Shown one piece after another: positions 32,052 through 43,210 of a stretch of 64,000 bases of DNA. The notes beneath the pieces are model-generated. The model was not told the origin of the DNA, did not search any database, and was given only the letters and a program-made list of their open reading frames with translations. This DNA is from Nageia nagi (taxonomy: Eukaryota > Pinophyta). The DNA lies in contig JBITNC010000001.1 in NCBI GenBank assembly GCA_050084985.1, forward strand, positions 83,266,001 to 83,330,000, read 5' to 3'. Within the stretch, counting starts at the first letter, position 1. Each line of letters starts with the position of its first letter. A program made the position numbers and the translations under genes.

Positions 32052-33510
32052 TATAAACTCATGTGTGTTCAATGATATACCTAAGTTTATTATAAACTCA
32101 TGTGTGTTCAATGATGTTCATTTCCTTCTCTTGATGCTTGCCAATTTAATGTTTCAAGAGAATAAAATATGTAAGCTAATTCATCTGTATGAAACATCTA
32201 GAGGTGCATTGTAAATACTGGATGTGTCACCATTTCATAAGGTATATGTCACTTTAGAAGAGTTTACATAGCCCTAATAGAGAATACTATAATCACCCAA
32301 TAATTCTACTATTTTATATTTATTTATTTATGTTTTGAATCTTTTTGAATCCTTTCTTCTATCTATATAGTTTTTTTTTTCTATCTTATCTCTTAGGTTT
32401 AGGATGAAGTGAAATAATAGAATGAATAGTCACTCAAAATTATGCTCAAGGAACATCAAATTTTCTTATTATTTCAAGATTTAGAATTTGTAAAAGTGTA
32501 TGAGTCCATAATATTCTAAAACTTTATTAGGATTATGTTTATTTATCAAAGTTTCAAAAATCTAGTAGAAGATATTTTAACAAAATAGAATATGAATATT
32601 GAATCCATAAACTACTTTATTTATATGTATAACTATATATATGAATAATATGTGAATAGATATTTAATGTGCATGTATATCTTGGTTAATTACTAGGATT
32701 ATCATGTTTAACACTTAATAGCATTATGATGATGGAAGTAATGAACAACATGAATACAATTATATGGTGTGAACACATGGGGTAGTGCATCCCAATAGCT
32801 AAGATGCTTTAGAAATAACTTTTTGAGTATTAGTTTTCAACAAATTTTTAATATTTTTAATCATCATTTATTTCTTCATAATGAATTCCACATTGGGTAA
32901 GGGTTTATAACAACTAACTATGAGAGATGGGATAAAAATGATAGTGAGTGTGAATGGTATAACATAGAAAATATGAAGTCCCAATAAAAGATGCTTACGA
33001 ATATTATGTGGGAAATGGTGAGTTCATTGAAAGACTCCTAAGGATGCAAGGATGGTGGGCCATAGAATTCAACAAATATAAAAATATATGGATTAACATG
33101 AGCACTAATCATAATCCTCCATATGAAATCTAGCCTAGAAAATAGATAGATGAGGTTTTGAAGAAACTCTTTATCAAGTATGTCATAAATCATGTAAATT
33201 CCCTAACATGGTCCATGATCAATATACATGCTCACCCAAAAGGAATATTTTAGAATATTGTAAGCATGATAAAATATATCTAACAAACTTGACAATGCTT
33301 CCATAAATAAAATTTTATGTTCAACAACATTAGGCAACTCAAAAAAGTGATTTGTATCTACATCTAATGAGAATACCTAACTCTCTATATGATCACTTAG
33401 GAATGTATAAGGTTAACATGGAATGTAAAGAAAATATAATTCACAAGGAGTAGGTGGAATATGGGTAGGCTACCTCTTGATTTGTCAATCCAGAAACACA
33501 ATAAGGATGA
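32051..33510 (-). mobile_element. Tat2 3' non-coding segment
   Basis: Homologous to 57083-57615 and 62236-63312 of Tat3 (CCTAAGTTTATTATAAACTC, TTCAAGAGAATAAAATATGT, ATTCCACATTGGGTAAGGGT). No supported ORF. A 26-nt segment at 32051-32076 repeats 32090-32115 exactly and fills the junction with the truncated Chromo-A LTR. The Tat3 counterpart of the missing part includes the antisense PMD gene. Confidence 0.8.
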
Positions 33511-33515
33511 CTCAT

Positions 33516-34280
33516 TATCAACTCAAAAAAGTAACCTATTAGCAAACAAGATAAATACATATTAAATACCAATATGTATTTAATTACTCTCTTGAGTGAG
33601 CTCAAATGTTACAAAATAAATCTTTATATTTGCAACCTTGCTTAAAGGGATTTTACAAAATTGTATTTTTGAGCCTCCTTAGGATTTTACAGAGTCACCA
33701 AAATTTAGTATGTAGTCTTTAGTATTTGGATTGAATTGTTGGCATGTGATAACAATTGCTAGCATTTCTATTTCTACAACTAGATTTAAAAGAACTCTCT
33801 TTTCTATTTCATTTTGACTTTAGTTTTTTATTTTTATTGATTCTTGATGTAATTCTAAACAAAAACTTGTAGCATAATTTTACTTCAAATTGGGTCCCTT
33901 TCTTCATTAGCAAATGTTTAATTTATAGACTTTTGAGTTTATTTAATTTTTAAATTTAGTATCTAACAAATAAACCCAAAAATCTAATCTTAGTCTAGAA
34001 TAGCCTTGATTCCTTTTGCATAGCTACCATATCAATAATATCTCACCTAAAATCAAATATTTTTTAAGAATAAATTAGTTCAAGCATGTATCTATTTTTG
34101 GCTTGGCTATATTTTAGATCATTAACAATTGGGTATAGGATGTCAATGATTGGTTTGGGTCTTCAGGAGACTAAGGTCAATCACTAATGATTGGTCATTT
34201 ACTATAAATTATATAATACATGTTAATTTTAGTCCCTTTCCATTCAATTTTTGAATGAGGATAATTTTTGGGTGTCTACA
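33516..34280 (-). repeat. Solo LTR of the Tat2/Tat3 family, TSD CTCAT
   Basis: 765 bp, homologous to 46196-47063 and 51715-52549. The left end reads TATCAACTC (TGTCATACTC in the Tat3 LTR, so the TG is mutated) and the right end is GGGTGTCTACA. It is flanked by CTCAT at 33511-33515 and 34281-34285. In Tat3 the empty site reads GGATGACTCATGATGCTTG (63310-63328). No internal sequence remains, so it is a product of LTR-LTR recombination. Confidence 0.9.
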
Positions 34281-35100
34281 CTCATCATGTATATGTTTAG
34301 AATGCAATCAGCCACCTGCAATATTATATGCAAATTTCAAAAATTGTATAAGCTTCAAAAAGATACAACATATATAAAGCATTTATTTACATAAAGGTAA
34401 TTAATAGGAATGCAAAGATAAGGACATATATATACAACACACACACATGTACAAGACACATATTTTTGTTATTTTTTATGTTTCTTAATATTGTTATTTT
34501 TTTATATATAATGTTTTTATGTTTTTTTACAATGTAGAGAGATTTACAACCATTAAATGGTGTTTCTAAATAGTTTTCTTACAAATAACCCAGCATACAT
34601 GGTCTAAGGAGTAATAATAAGGAGATCTCAATTGAAGGTGGAGAGTAACTTATCCTAGAATATACGGTTGGGAATGAATGGGATATGAAATGATTGATGG
34701 AAGTGGTGGTTTAGGTTTTCACCTAAACTTTCTAATCTCTCTCTTAGGTTCCATAGATGAAGTTGAAGATTCAGTATGTACCTAAGTATTAGGAAGGAAG
34801 GTACATATGTAGGATGTAGTGAAATATGAGATGATGGAATCGATGGTAATGGAGAAGTACACAATAGGAAATATGAGATGAGGCTCCCTATAGAAATACT
34901 AAAAATCCTACTAGAACAATGTTCTTGATTAAATTTTTTAATTCATTTTCTTTTATCTAGATGCTGACTAATTCTTTCAAATAATGCTTTCATATTCAAA
35001 GGATTATTCACATAAAAACTATTACTAAATAATGAACTATAATTATATACAATTTCATCATTTAGAAAGGAAAACATAAGATATAAAAATACCTAATCAA
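34281..35100 (-). mobile_element. Tat2 3' non-coding segment, proximal part
   Basis: Homologous to 63313-64000 of Tat3 (for example TTCCATAGATGAAGTTGAAG at 34750 and 63807). It contains AT-rich dinucleotide runs near 34415-34530. No gene is supported; the ORF at 34655-34864 is not conserved in Tat3. Confidence 0.75.
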
Positions 35101-36100
35101 AAATAATTGAATTCAAAATATAAGAATGCCCCATAAATTTGATATGAACATCTTCAATGCAATGTATCATAATTTTGGTGTTTATCATAAGGTTAATGTA
35201 GATAGAACCATTGTAATGAACTCATTTCATATTCTTCTTACATCCACATTTCATATTTATTTACTTCAATTGCAACTTTTAAACCATTTATTTTTAATTC
35301 CCATGCATTTGATGTATGGTTTTCAAAGTATTCCATGGCTATCACTAATTGTACTTCTTTAAGTAAATCAAGGAAATGTGCCATAAATATAGAAGGCATT
35401 TTTTGAAGTAATTGCATATAAACATCTCCTTTATATCTATCCATAAAATTTTATCGATGGAATCAAACTAAAAATGTACTTGTTTAGAGACTTTCAACCT
35501 TTTGGTTGTTACTATTTTTTTGAATTGTCATAAGGCGAAGAAGAAATAAACCTTGACTTTATTCAATTAAAATTAGTTATTGATATTTAGTTTGACTCTT
35601 TTTTATTTCCTAGGTTTGGGAACAAATGAAGGAGAAAAATCATATATTAACTTTTGATGGCATAAATCTCCTACAAGCTGATTCATCCAAGTCATGATTG
35701 GATGTAAGCTTTATGGATCTTGAGATACAACATCTAAAACTCAATCATTAAAAGTATAATAAATTATAAGTTTGGGTGCTACAATGGGACAATACAAGCA
35801 TAACAAATTTATTTTATGTACTTGCTCATGATAGTGATAAAAATCTTGAAAATACATGGCCTTGTCTAGGTAAATTTTAAGATTTTCTTCTTTAACACAT
35901 ATTTTCTAACCTTCAAATGTACCTATATAATGCTTCAAGGCTAGATCTCTCTATATGTCAATGGGTAATTGAAAAAATTTTTATGTTTCTTGGAAAGTGA
36001 ACTTTGTGAGTCTAGATATGGCTCTATCTCCAAAATTGTTCTTGCTTTCTTCTTTTTCTTTCAAGTGGCATGTAAACACTTTTGATTTTTTTATTGCCAT
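35100..36100 (-). pseudogene. Extra 3' ORF of Tat2, decayed homologue of the Tat1 3' ORF
   Basis: The minus-strand reading from an ATG at 36100 (MAIKKSKVFTCHL) gives, despite stops, a first domain with APKLIIYYTFND and LCHQKLIYDFSPSFVPKPRK. These match IPKIVINYQL and LPHKRVIYDFSNTFVACPPR of Tat1. A second domain follows in another frame (35444-35238), with VYMQLLQKMPSIFMAHFLDL and NAWELKINGLKVAIEVNKYE matching LFMKVIHNFPTSLYSNIFSM and YGWEVKINRSQVIIFIDAFD of Tat1, and a weak PKL further left. It lies directly downstream of the integrase. Conservation of the two-domain plan between two clearly diverged Tat families argues that the ORF was under selection in the past. Function unknown. Confidence 0.75.
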
Positions 36101-36219
36101 CTGTTAAATTCATTTATTTTTATTAGTTCATTATAAAATATTTATTCTCTTTATCTAAATATTTATAGCATATACATAAAGAAAATAAATTAATTTTAAC
36201 TATAAAAGGGGCAAATATG

Positions 36220-37480
36220 CATGATATTTATCAATTCATGCTCTTCATTACCTTCTAAGTTAGCTAAGTGATATGCTCTTGACCCAAATTTTCTTTTAAT
36301 TATGTAAGATTCTAAATAATTAGGGGTAAATTTATCATAGAGTTGTGTTTCTATTTGTGAAGTCTATTGATTTTCTTTTAGAACTAGATATCCTATATTG
36401 AATTTACAAATTTTTACCCTTTCATCAAAAGCTCATTTAATATGATTTTGATAGGTACGCATGTGTTCTAATGCATTAATGCATCTTTCATTTAAGAGAA
36501 AAATTGGTCTAATCTCATTTGAAGAGCTACTTCATCTATGATATAATATCATAAAGCAATTTGTAAAGATAGGATTTCTATTTCTAAGGGTAAAACTACT
36601 TCTATCCCATAGACTAGGAAAATGGGGTTTCCCTATTAGGAGTTTGAATACTAATGCAATAAGCCCATAAAGCATGTGGATTCATTGCATGCCAATCTCT
36701 ATGGGAATTATCAATTATTTTGAGTAGAATACTATGAATAGTTTTGTTTGTAGCCTCAGGTTATCCATTCCCTTAAGGCTAATAAGGAGTTGAAAAGCTA
36801 ATCCAAATATGATAACCTTTGTAAAAAGATAACACTTCTTTTTTTTAAAAAATTCTTTCCATTATCTATGATAATTTGAGAAGGAATTCCAAAATAACAA
36901 ATGATATGATGCTTTATGAATTTTGTTACCTTTTTTCCTTTTCTTGAAATCATAAGAATAAATTACACCCATTTTGTGAAGTACTCTATAGCTATTATTA
37001 TAAACTTATAACCTCCTAAGAAAATAGGAGATATTTGACCTATTAGATCCAATGCCTATATTGAAAATGGCCATAATGTTTACATGGCCTATAATACTTA
37101 TGATGGTTGATTATAAAAATTAGAATTTTATTGGTATTTAACATATTTTTAACAAATTGTATGTAATCATGCTTAATGGTAGGCCAATAATATAACATAC
37201 ACATTAGTTATTTTATTATTGTGAGACCATTAAAATTCCCTCTGCATATTCCATCATATACACATGAGACTTCAATTTGTGAATCCACCCATTCTAAATA
37301 TCTAAGAAACATTCTATCAAAACATCTATGATATAGGCCATCCCATAGAATACAAAAATGATAAGCTTTTAATTTGAATGCTTTCCTAGCTGATTTTGTT
37401 AAATTAATAGGTAGGAATCCATCTATCAAGAATTTCACTAGTTTGGTATGTCATAAATTTTTATCTTCCATTGTAATATT
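36220..37480 (-). pseudogene. Tat2 integrase, decayed
   Basis: The N-terminal part is open at 37438-37208: FLPINLTKSARKAFKLKAYH, then FLRYLEWVDSQIEVSCVYDG and ICRGNFNGLTIIK, matching Tat1 NLPANLNKSARRAFKIKATK and ICGGHFNGVAIVK; the zinc-domain histidine of GGHFNG is asparagine here. Traces of the core and C-terminal region continue to about 36240 with many stops (for example near 36760, where Tat1 has YYP-stop-GNGQ). It is a pseudogene; order and strand match Tat1. Confidence 0.8.
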
Positions 37481-37499
37481 GATAACTACTTATTCTACT

Positions 37500-38516
37500 C
37501 CATCCATTTAGAATGAGGATTAGGTAATTTGAACTATCTCAATGTGAATGATTTGTTGATGGAGGTTTTTAGGTAACAAAGATTCAATTGAATCCATAGG
37601 ATCAACAAATCTATTGGTTAACCTTGGTGCTACTTCTAAATCATATTTTTCAAATGATTGTAATACATTATACATCAATTTTTTGTACTTTTTAAGTAAA
37701 GGTTATTTACATTAGAAAATAACTATAACTTGATTTATGATCAACAACAAATCACTAATAAATTTAACCATTCTTAGTTTCAATTTTAAGGTTATCTTTA
37801 TGGCAAATATCAAAGCTTCATACTCAATGTTACTATTTGTACATGGAAAGTTAAGTTTAATGGAGTAAGGTATGGGAAATCCTTGAGGTGTAACAAATAT
37901 GGTACTTGCAACTCCACTTTTTCACATCTTGATCCATCAAATTAAATTATCATATCTCAATCTTCTTCAGGATCAATAGGAACTTCCATCTCACCTAATT
38001 GAAAAATATGTTCATCTGGTAATTCAATGATGAGTGGTTTATCATCATATAAAGGTGTTTCCATAAGATAATCAACTATTACTTGAGCTTTTATCAAATT
38101 TTGGCTTATAAAGGTTAATCAAATTCATTCAAATGAATAATATATTAATATGTCCTTGTATTTAGATAAGTTTTATTCATCATGTATTTCAATGGATCTA
38201 CTTTAGCAATTACATATGTGGTATGATTTAGCATGTAATGTCTTTGCTTCTTACTCACAAAGATAATATCTAAGTATAACTTTTCCATGTACACATTTTA
38301 TTTCATAATCAACTAAGGTTTAACTGAGATAATATATATCTTGGTCCTTATTGTTCTCATTCTTTTGAGTGAGCATAGTTCCTAATGCTGATTTTGTAGT
38401 AGACATGTAGAGTAAGAATGGATCCCCTTCCTTAGGTTGAACCAAAATTGAAGGTGATAACATATAACATTTTATTTCATTGAACATTTATTATTATTCA
38501 TTTTCCCAATTAAATG
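37500..38516 (-). pseudogene. Tat2 RNase H and second RNase H, decayed
   Basis: From 38516 leftwards the reading gives FNEIKCYMLSPSILVQP, DPFLLYMSTTKSALGTMLTQ and KNENNKDQDIYYLS (first RNase H), then VPIDPEED and FDGSRCEK (start of the second RNase H near 37930) and downstream DNLVVI-type fragments to about 37520. All match Tat1 in order. No piece is open over 60 codons, so it is inactive. Confidence 0.75.
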
Positions 38517-38950
38517 TTCCCTAAGGCATTATGAATGTTGTTTTATGTTGATCTTTTGATTTTACTCCTATTTAGTTGTATCCTGAAAATTCATCCATGA
38601 GAGATAGCATTTCATGTCTAGAAGTGGAATCAATCAAACTATCTATGTTTGGTAATGGAAAATCATCTTTAGGAAAAGCTTTATTTAAGTCTCTAAAATC
38701 CATACATATGCAATTTTATTCATTATATTTTTTAAATGGCACCATGTTGGACATCTAATCAGAAAAATAAATGGAATGGATGAACTTGGCTTATAAATTT
38801 TTTTGTAATTCCTCTTTTACCATTAGTGCTATTGTAGGATGCATCTTACATAATTTCTATTTAACTAGTTTAGCATCCTCTTTAATACCTAGGTTATGCA
38901 CCACCAAGTTTGGATCTAATCCTGGCATATCAATGTATGACCATGCAGAT
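38516..38950 (-). pseudogene. Tat2 reverse transcriptase, truncated by internal deletion
   Basis: The RT N-terminal half is recognisable: MPGLDPNLVVHNLG (near 38920), DAKLVK, MCKMHPTIALMVKEELQK, FPLPNIDSLIDSTSRHEMLS and FSGYN. After HKTTFIMP (about 38545) the text jumps to FNWENE and the RNase H connection at about 38516. Compared with Tat1, the region from ITPWDIF through the catalytic YVDD to ITYHWGKEQQ is missing, roughly 450 bp. The gene therefore lacks its active site. Confidence 0.8.
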
Positions 38951-40858
38951 ATATTCTATTTTTCTTTAAGTATATATACTAATTCTTGTCTCTCATCTTT
39001 AATTAGTAATTTTATTAGTTGAATAATATTTGTATTGTTTAGATCATCACTTAAGTTGACCTTGATGGTTTCCTTAATTAACATGTGAGATCCCTCTTCC
39101 AATTGATTTAGTATAGAAATCCAATTTTTATCATTTAGGTTATATTCTTCATCATAACCTAAATTTTGGTCCTCCAAGGTTGTATTTATGGTGAATTCCA
39201 AGGTTTGTAATATATTATCTATATCTTTTAATTCTTGTATTGTAGGTAATTTGGAAATTGACATAAAGTCTATAGTATCCTCAACAACCATGAAGTATGA
39301 TAAAGAGCTACTTGAGCTTACTAGGAATAATAGTTCAAACTCATCACTTCTAGACCAGTCAAAAGATACCTTTTCAAAGCCTCATCAAACATTTCTTTTA
39401 TCTCTACAATATTACTTGATATAACATTAGAAAATAATCTTTCTAAAGATAACATTTCATGTTTTGGATTATTTTGATTTAGTATCTCTTTAGGATTTTC
39501 ACACGGTTCTAGCTCAACTATTTTAGAACCAAATTATTTCTTATTTTTACCTTTGTATCCAATCCTATTTTATCAATTGGTAATTGGTAATAAATATCAA
39601 TTGTATATCTACTCCCTTGTTCATATTGACTTAAAACTCATTCGTTCCATTGACATCTATTGAAATATCTTTAGATGAATGATCTCACATAAGGTGATAA
39701 ATATTCTAATGAATTATAGAAAACATCTTCATGTGATTTAAGTAAAGAAATGAGAGGTGGTTATATAGGACTTATATAAATAAATAGAGTTTGATTAGTA
39801 ACTTTTCCTAATGGTACCAATTTCCCAACTACATGGAGAGATTCTTTTTATCTTCCCATGTTTTGAGCATAAGGAATAGTAAAAATAACATCATCAATTC
39901 CAAATTCTCCTATACTATAATCTAGCAATTTTATTATTACTAGATAAATATTTAATGACTTATCATCTTCTTGAAATTCATCACTTTTTAATGATGTGTC
40001 CATGGGAGATAGAACATTTGATGAGGAAGCATTGTTTAGTTCATCCAATTTACATGCTCTTTTATCCCAAGTATATTTTTCTTATGGTGTGGATTCTATC
40101 TTTGGTAATGAATCATCCTTAATATTTTGATGGGTTTTAGATGATTTTTCATTAATAACATTTTTTTTAAAGAATTTAAAGAAGAATTATTCTTACCCAC
40201 CCCATCAATTGATGATCCTTCTATTTGTAATGGTATTGTAGAATAGTGGATATATGATAGAGCTACTTCTTTTGGTAAATATGCACTATTATAATGTGAA
40301 TATGGGTTTTCATCATTGGGCACACAATGTACTATACCCTCATGAATATACTTCAAATAATTATGATATGTTGATGGGATTCATTGGATATCCTTGATCC
40401 AAGGTCTTCCCATAAGGATCTTATATTAGGTGATATCTCCATCGATAACTTGCAATATTATTTACATCATTTTAGATCCCACAGTGATAGGCAATGAAAT
40501 TGATCCCATTGTTGAACATAAAGAATCATTGAATGCTTTTACCTATTGGATTGGTGAACAAATATGTGAAAATAGAAGATACATATTCTTATATGCAGTT
40601 GTTGAAAAATTATTTATCATTTAACTTTCATCAATCAATATTCTCTAAAAATATTTTCCATCTACCTTATCTATGATATGAAAAGGTGTATCTTGACCAT
40701 GTGCCCCATTTGAATGTTCAACTTCATGATCATAGAAAACAATGGTAGGTTTTTGACTTGTTTTAATATTTCCTACAAAAGACATGAAGCTTTTAGGATC
40801 ACTTATATCCAATTCATTTTTTGTAACAATTGATTCATTGCATCTCTATGGTTCTTAT
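38950..40858 (-). pseudogene. Tat2 protease and linker, decayed
   Basis: Right after the CACTA insertion the frame reads HRDAMNQLLQK and a DISDPKSF-like segment, matching REAMNQILQEIQVDISNP of Tat1. Protease remnants follow: an ILIDES active-site fragment near 40630, GRPWIKD near 40400, and MKYIHEGIVHCVPNDENPYS (open 40356-40096), matching LKYIYKDKVHCVFKDLDPYS. The linker has FGIDDVIFTIPYAQNMGR (near 39850-39905) and a DEEYNLNDKNWISILNQLEE segment (39150-39095), matching DEEYSINDNGWIPIPNQLEE. Stops and shifts throughout. Confidence 0.8.
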
Positions 40859-40924
40859 CACTACTACCAAAAAAGGGATTTGTTTCCAAACTCTTTGTTA
40901 GTTTTTTTTATGTTTTTCCAATTC

Positions 40925-41175
40925 TTTTGATGCAAAAAATGATGCAACCAACATGTTGAAATTTACATCATTTTTTGCATCTCTTTTGGTCACTTGTTGC
41001 ATGCTATTTTTGCATCCTTAACACCACTTTTTACATCCTTAAAGCCACTTTTTATGTCATTTTTTACATCTTTTTTCAAAATTTGCATCATTTTTTGCAT
41101 CAAAATTTCATTATTTGCATCAAAATTTCATAATTTTCATTAGTTTTTGCATCAATTTTTGCATCTTGTTTTAGT
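40925..41175. repeat. CACTA subterminal repeats, left
   Basis: Many copies of TTTTGCATC, TTTACATC and the complementary GATGCAAAA type, spaced 10-25 bp. Subterminal arrays of a short motif are the usual transposase-binding region of CACTA elements. The right-hand counterpart is at about 41725-41880. Confidence 0.75.
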
Positions 41176-41429
41176 TTGATTTTTTTAAAAATATCATATA
41201 ATTGTAGATCTTTTATTTCTATGCAATTTAAAAAAACAATAGGGTCAAAATGATATCTGGATCAAAAGTTATGGCCTCTACAAGTAACATGAGTTTTATT
41301 AGGTCTTTAAGGCAATGACATAGGTCCATTAAACTAGTTCAAGAATGGGGTTATAGGTTTAGGTTTTAAAAATTTAAATTTATTATATATTATTTTCCTA
41401 AATAATGCAATAAGATTTTTAATGCCTAT

Positions 41430-41504
41430 TTATTTGTTGGCCTTCAAAGGGGTTTTCTTTATGGGCTTATTCTCTATGGGTTTCTTGTCTACCTTGGACA
41501 CCAT
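41430..41504 (-). pseudogene. Histone H2B-like N-terminal fragment inside the CACTA element
   Basis: An ATG at 41504 opens 24 codons: MVSKVDKKPIENKPIKKTPL followed by KANK and a stop. The pattern M-x-x-K-x-(E/D)-KKP-x-E-x-KP with repeated lysine-proline blocks is that of the N-terminal tail of plant H2B. The histone fold is absent. Upstream on the same strand there are a TATA box (41588-41603), CCAAT motifs and a CT-rich leader, so the element appears to carry the 5' end of a captured gene. The tail is short and of low complexity, so a coincidental likeness cannot be excluded. Confidence 0.5.
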
Positions 41505-41587
41505 AGCTATGATTGAAACTTCAAAAGTAAGGAAGAAAAAAATTAGCTAAAGTGTATGAAATGTAAGGACTATAGGGATGGTTTGTT

Positions 41588-41685
41588 GATATATATAGAT
41601 AGGAGAGAGTAATTGGCTATTGGGTAATCACTTTTGGTATGGATGGAGGATGAAATGAATGTGAATCATTGATTGGTCAATTAAT
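41588..41685 (-). promoter_or_regulatory. Promoter-like segment before the H2B-like frame
   Basis: The minus strand has TTGACCAATCAATGATT (41664-41681), CCCAATAGCCAATTAC (CCAAT-like, about 41610-41626) and CTATCTATATATATCAAC (41587-41604), ending about 85 bp before the ATG at 41504. Order and spacing are those of a plant RNA polymerase II core promoter. I found no plant histone octamer (CGCGGATC) in it. Confidence 0.5.
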
Positions 41686-41907
41686 GAATAGGTAAAACAT
41701 GTTTTATATTTTTTTAGTGAAATGTGATGTAAAATTTGCATCAAAATTTGCACCAAAATTTGCATTGAATTTTATGCTGGGAAAAGTGAAAATGGAAAAA
41801 AATAAAATGACGCATGTCAACGTAGGAGGATACAAATTAACCTTGATTTTCATTTTTCAAGTTGAAAGATGCAAAAAAGGATATAAATCAGCCTTTTGGT
41901 AGTAGTG

Positions 41908-43210
41908 TATATTGTTGTAGCAACTCAAATAGAGACATTTTCACTTGGGAATGTTTTAATTATTGATGTAGAGATCCTTTCACAGAGACTTTAGGAAGTT
42001 ACAACTTAGGTATGTGTGGTTGGAGAACAAATTCCTTTGGTTGATTATCTAAAATAACATCTTATTTTCCTTGCATCGTTTTAGCTTTTATAGTAATATT
42101 GACCATTCCTACAAATGTCGAGTTTTCATAACTCCAATTATGTGTCAATTGATTCTCATGTGGATGCAATGAAATATTATTAACTTGATTTTGAGGAAGA
42201 GGATTTTGATAAATTACCAAATTTGTATTAGGAATAGCTAGAGGATTATCAACTTCCAAATTTCCTTAATTAATTAAATTTTGAATCTTGTGTTGTAAGG
42301 TCTTGCATCTATTTGTATCATGACTCTTTTGGTGATGGTAATGACAAAATTCTTTTTCATTTTACCATCTACTATCTTTAGCATTCGGACATTTAGCTCT
42401 TATCTCTGGTAAGCTAATTACTTGATGACCATAAAGTTTCCTTAGAATGTCATAAAGAGATTATAACAAAGGTGTAAACTTTGTTTTTGGTTTAAAATCC
42501 CTTTCCAAATTTATGGAGAATTCAATTTTATTTCTTTAGTAATAGAAACTTTGTTAGCTAGTGATGGTTTACTTGTTTATTCTATTTGATTTTTATTCTG
42601 AACAAAAGGTTTCTTTTTCTTAGTTTTTATCTCACCATCTTGAATCTTAACCTTTTAAATTATAAAATCTTGATATATAGCTTCTTAAAAGGTCTTACAT
42701 TATTAGATCAATAAGGTACAAGCAATAGGCTTTAAATAACATTGACTAAATATTTTTACCAACTTTTCTTGAAGTAGAGTATAAGGCATTCTTGTCAATA
42801 TTACCCACCATCTCAAGCTAAAATTAGTAATTGATTCATCTAGGAATTGTTGTAGTTGTGTAAGATCATTAATGGAGGTTTTATATTTAATATTGATTCT
42901 AAAATATTCCAACAAGTTTTCCAATTGAGCATATGAATAAATGCTATACTCTACTAAGTTATTGTACCAATCTATTGCTTTTCCAACAAGTGTCATGGGA
43001 ATGATATGTATTATTAATACATCATTATTGGTAATAATGTAAATTGAATACTTAAATAATGTAAGATGTTCTATGAGATCTTTCTTTCCTTTAAATGGTT
43101 CATTTTTTGGAATTTTAAATTTGAGAGGAATCTTCTTTTTGGGAACACTTGGATGAATAGGTTCATTGTAAATTATTTCATATGATACTTTTTGCTTACT
43201 TTGCAAAAAT
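41908..43210 (-). pseudogene. gag: Tat2 gag core and nucleocapsid, decayed
   Basis: A 167-codon open piece (43206-42703) reads NEPIHPSVPKKKIPLKFKIP, GKAIDWYNNLVEYSIYSYAQ, LLEYFRINIKYKTSINDLTQ and FLDESITNFSLRWWVILTRM, collinear with Tat1 gag. Where Tat1 has a TAA after MTLAG, Tat2 has MTLVGKAIDWYN. Further left are a zinc-knuckle remnant (F-C-H-Y-H...THDTNRCKTLQHKIQ pattern near 42350-42280), VYQNPLP-like text (42259-42062) and, next to the transposon, MSLFELLQQY. The polyprotein continues beyond the CACTA element into the protease. Confidence 0.82.

Larger units (their letters stand above)
40859..41907. mobile_element. Non-autonomous CACTA (EnSpm-like) DNA transposon, 1049 bp
   Basis: Inserted between gag and protease of Tat2. 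The ends are inverted: CACTACTACCAAAA at 40859 and TTTTGGTAGTAGTG at 41894-41907, with further partial symmetry. It is flanked by the 3-bp duplication TAT (40856-40858 and 41908-41910), the size typical of CACTA elements. Subterminal blocks are rich in TTTTGCATC and GATGCAAA motifs (40925-41175 on the left, 41725-41780 and 41865-41880 on the right). There is no transposase; the interior carries a promoter-like segment and a short histone-H2B-like reading frame. Tat2 reads through cleanly when it is removed. Confidence 0.93.

Noticed and set aside
34430-34460. ACACACAC microsatellite
   Set aside because: Short, ordinary simple repeat; a similar tract occurs at 63470 in the homologous Tat3 sequence.
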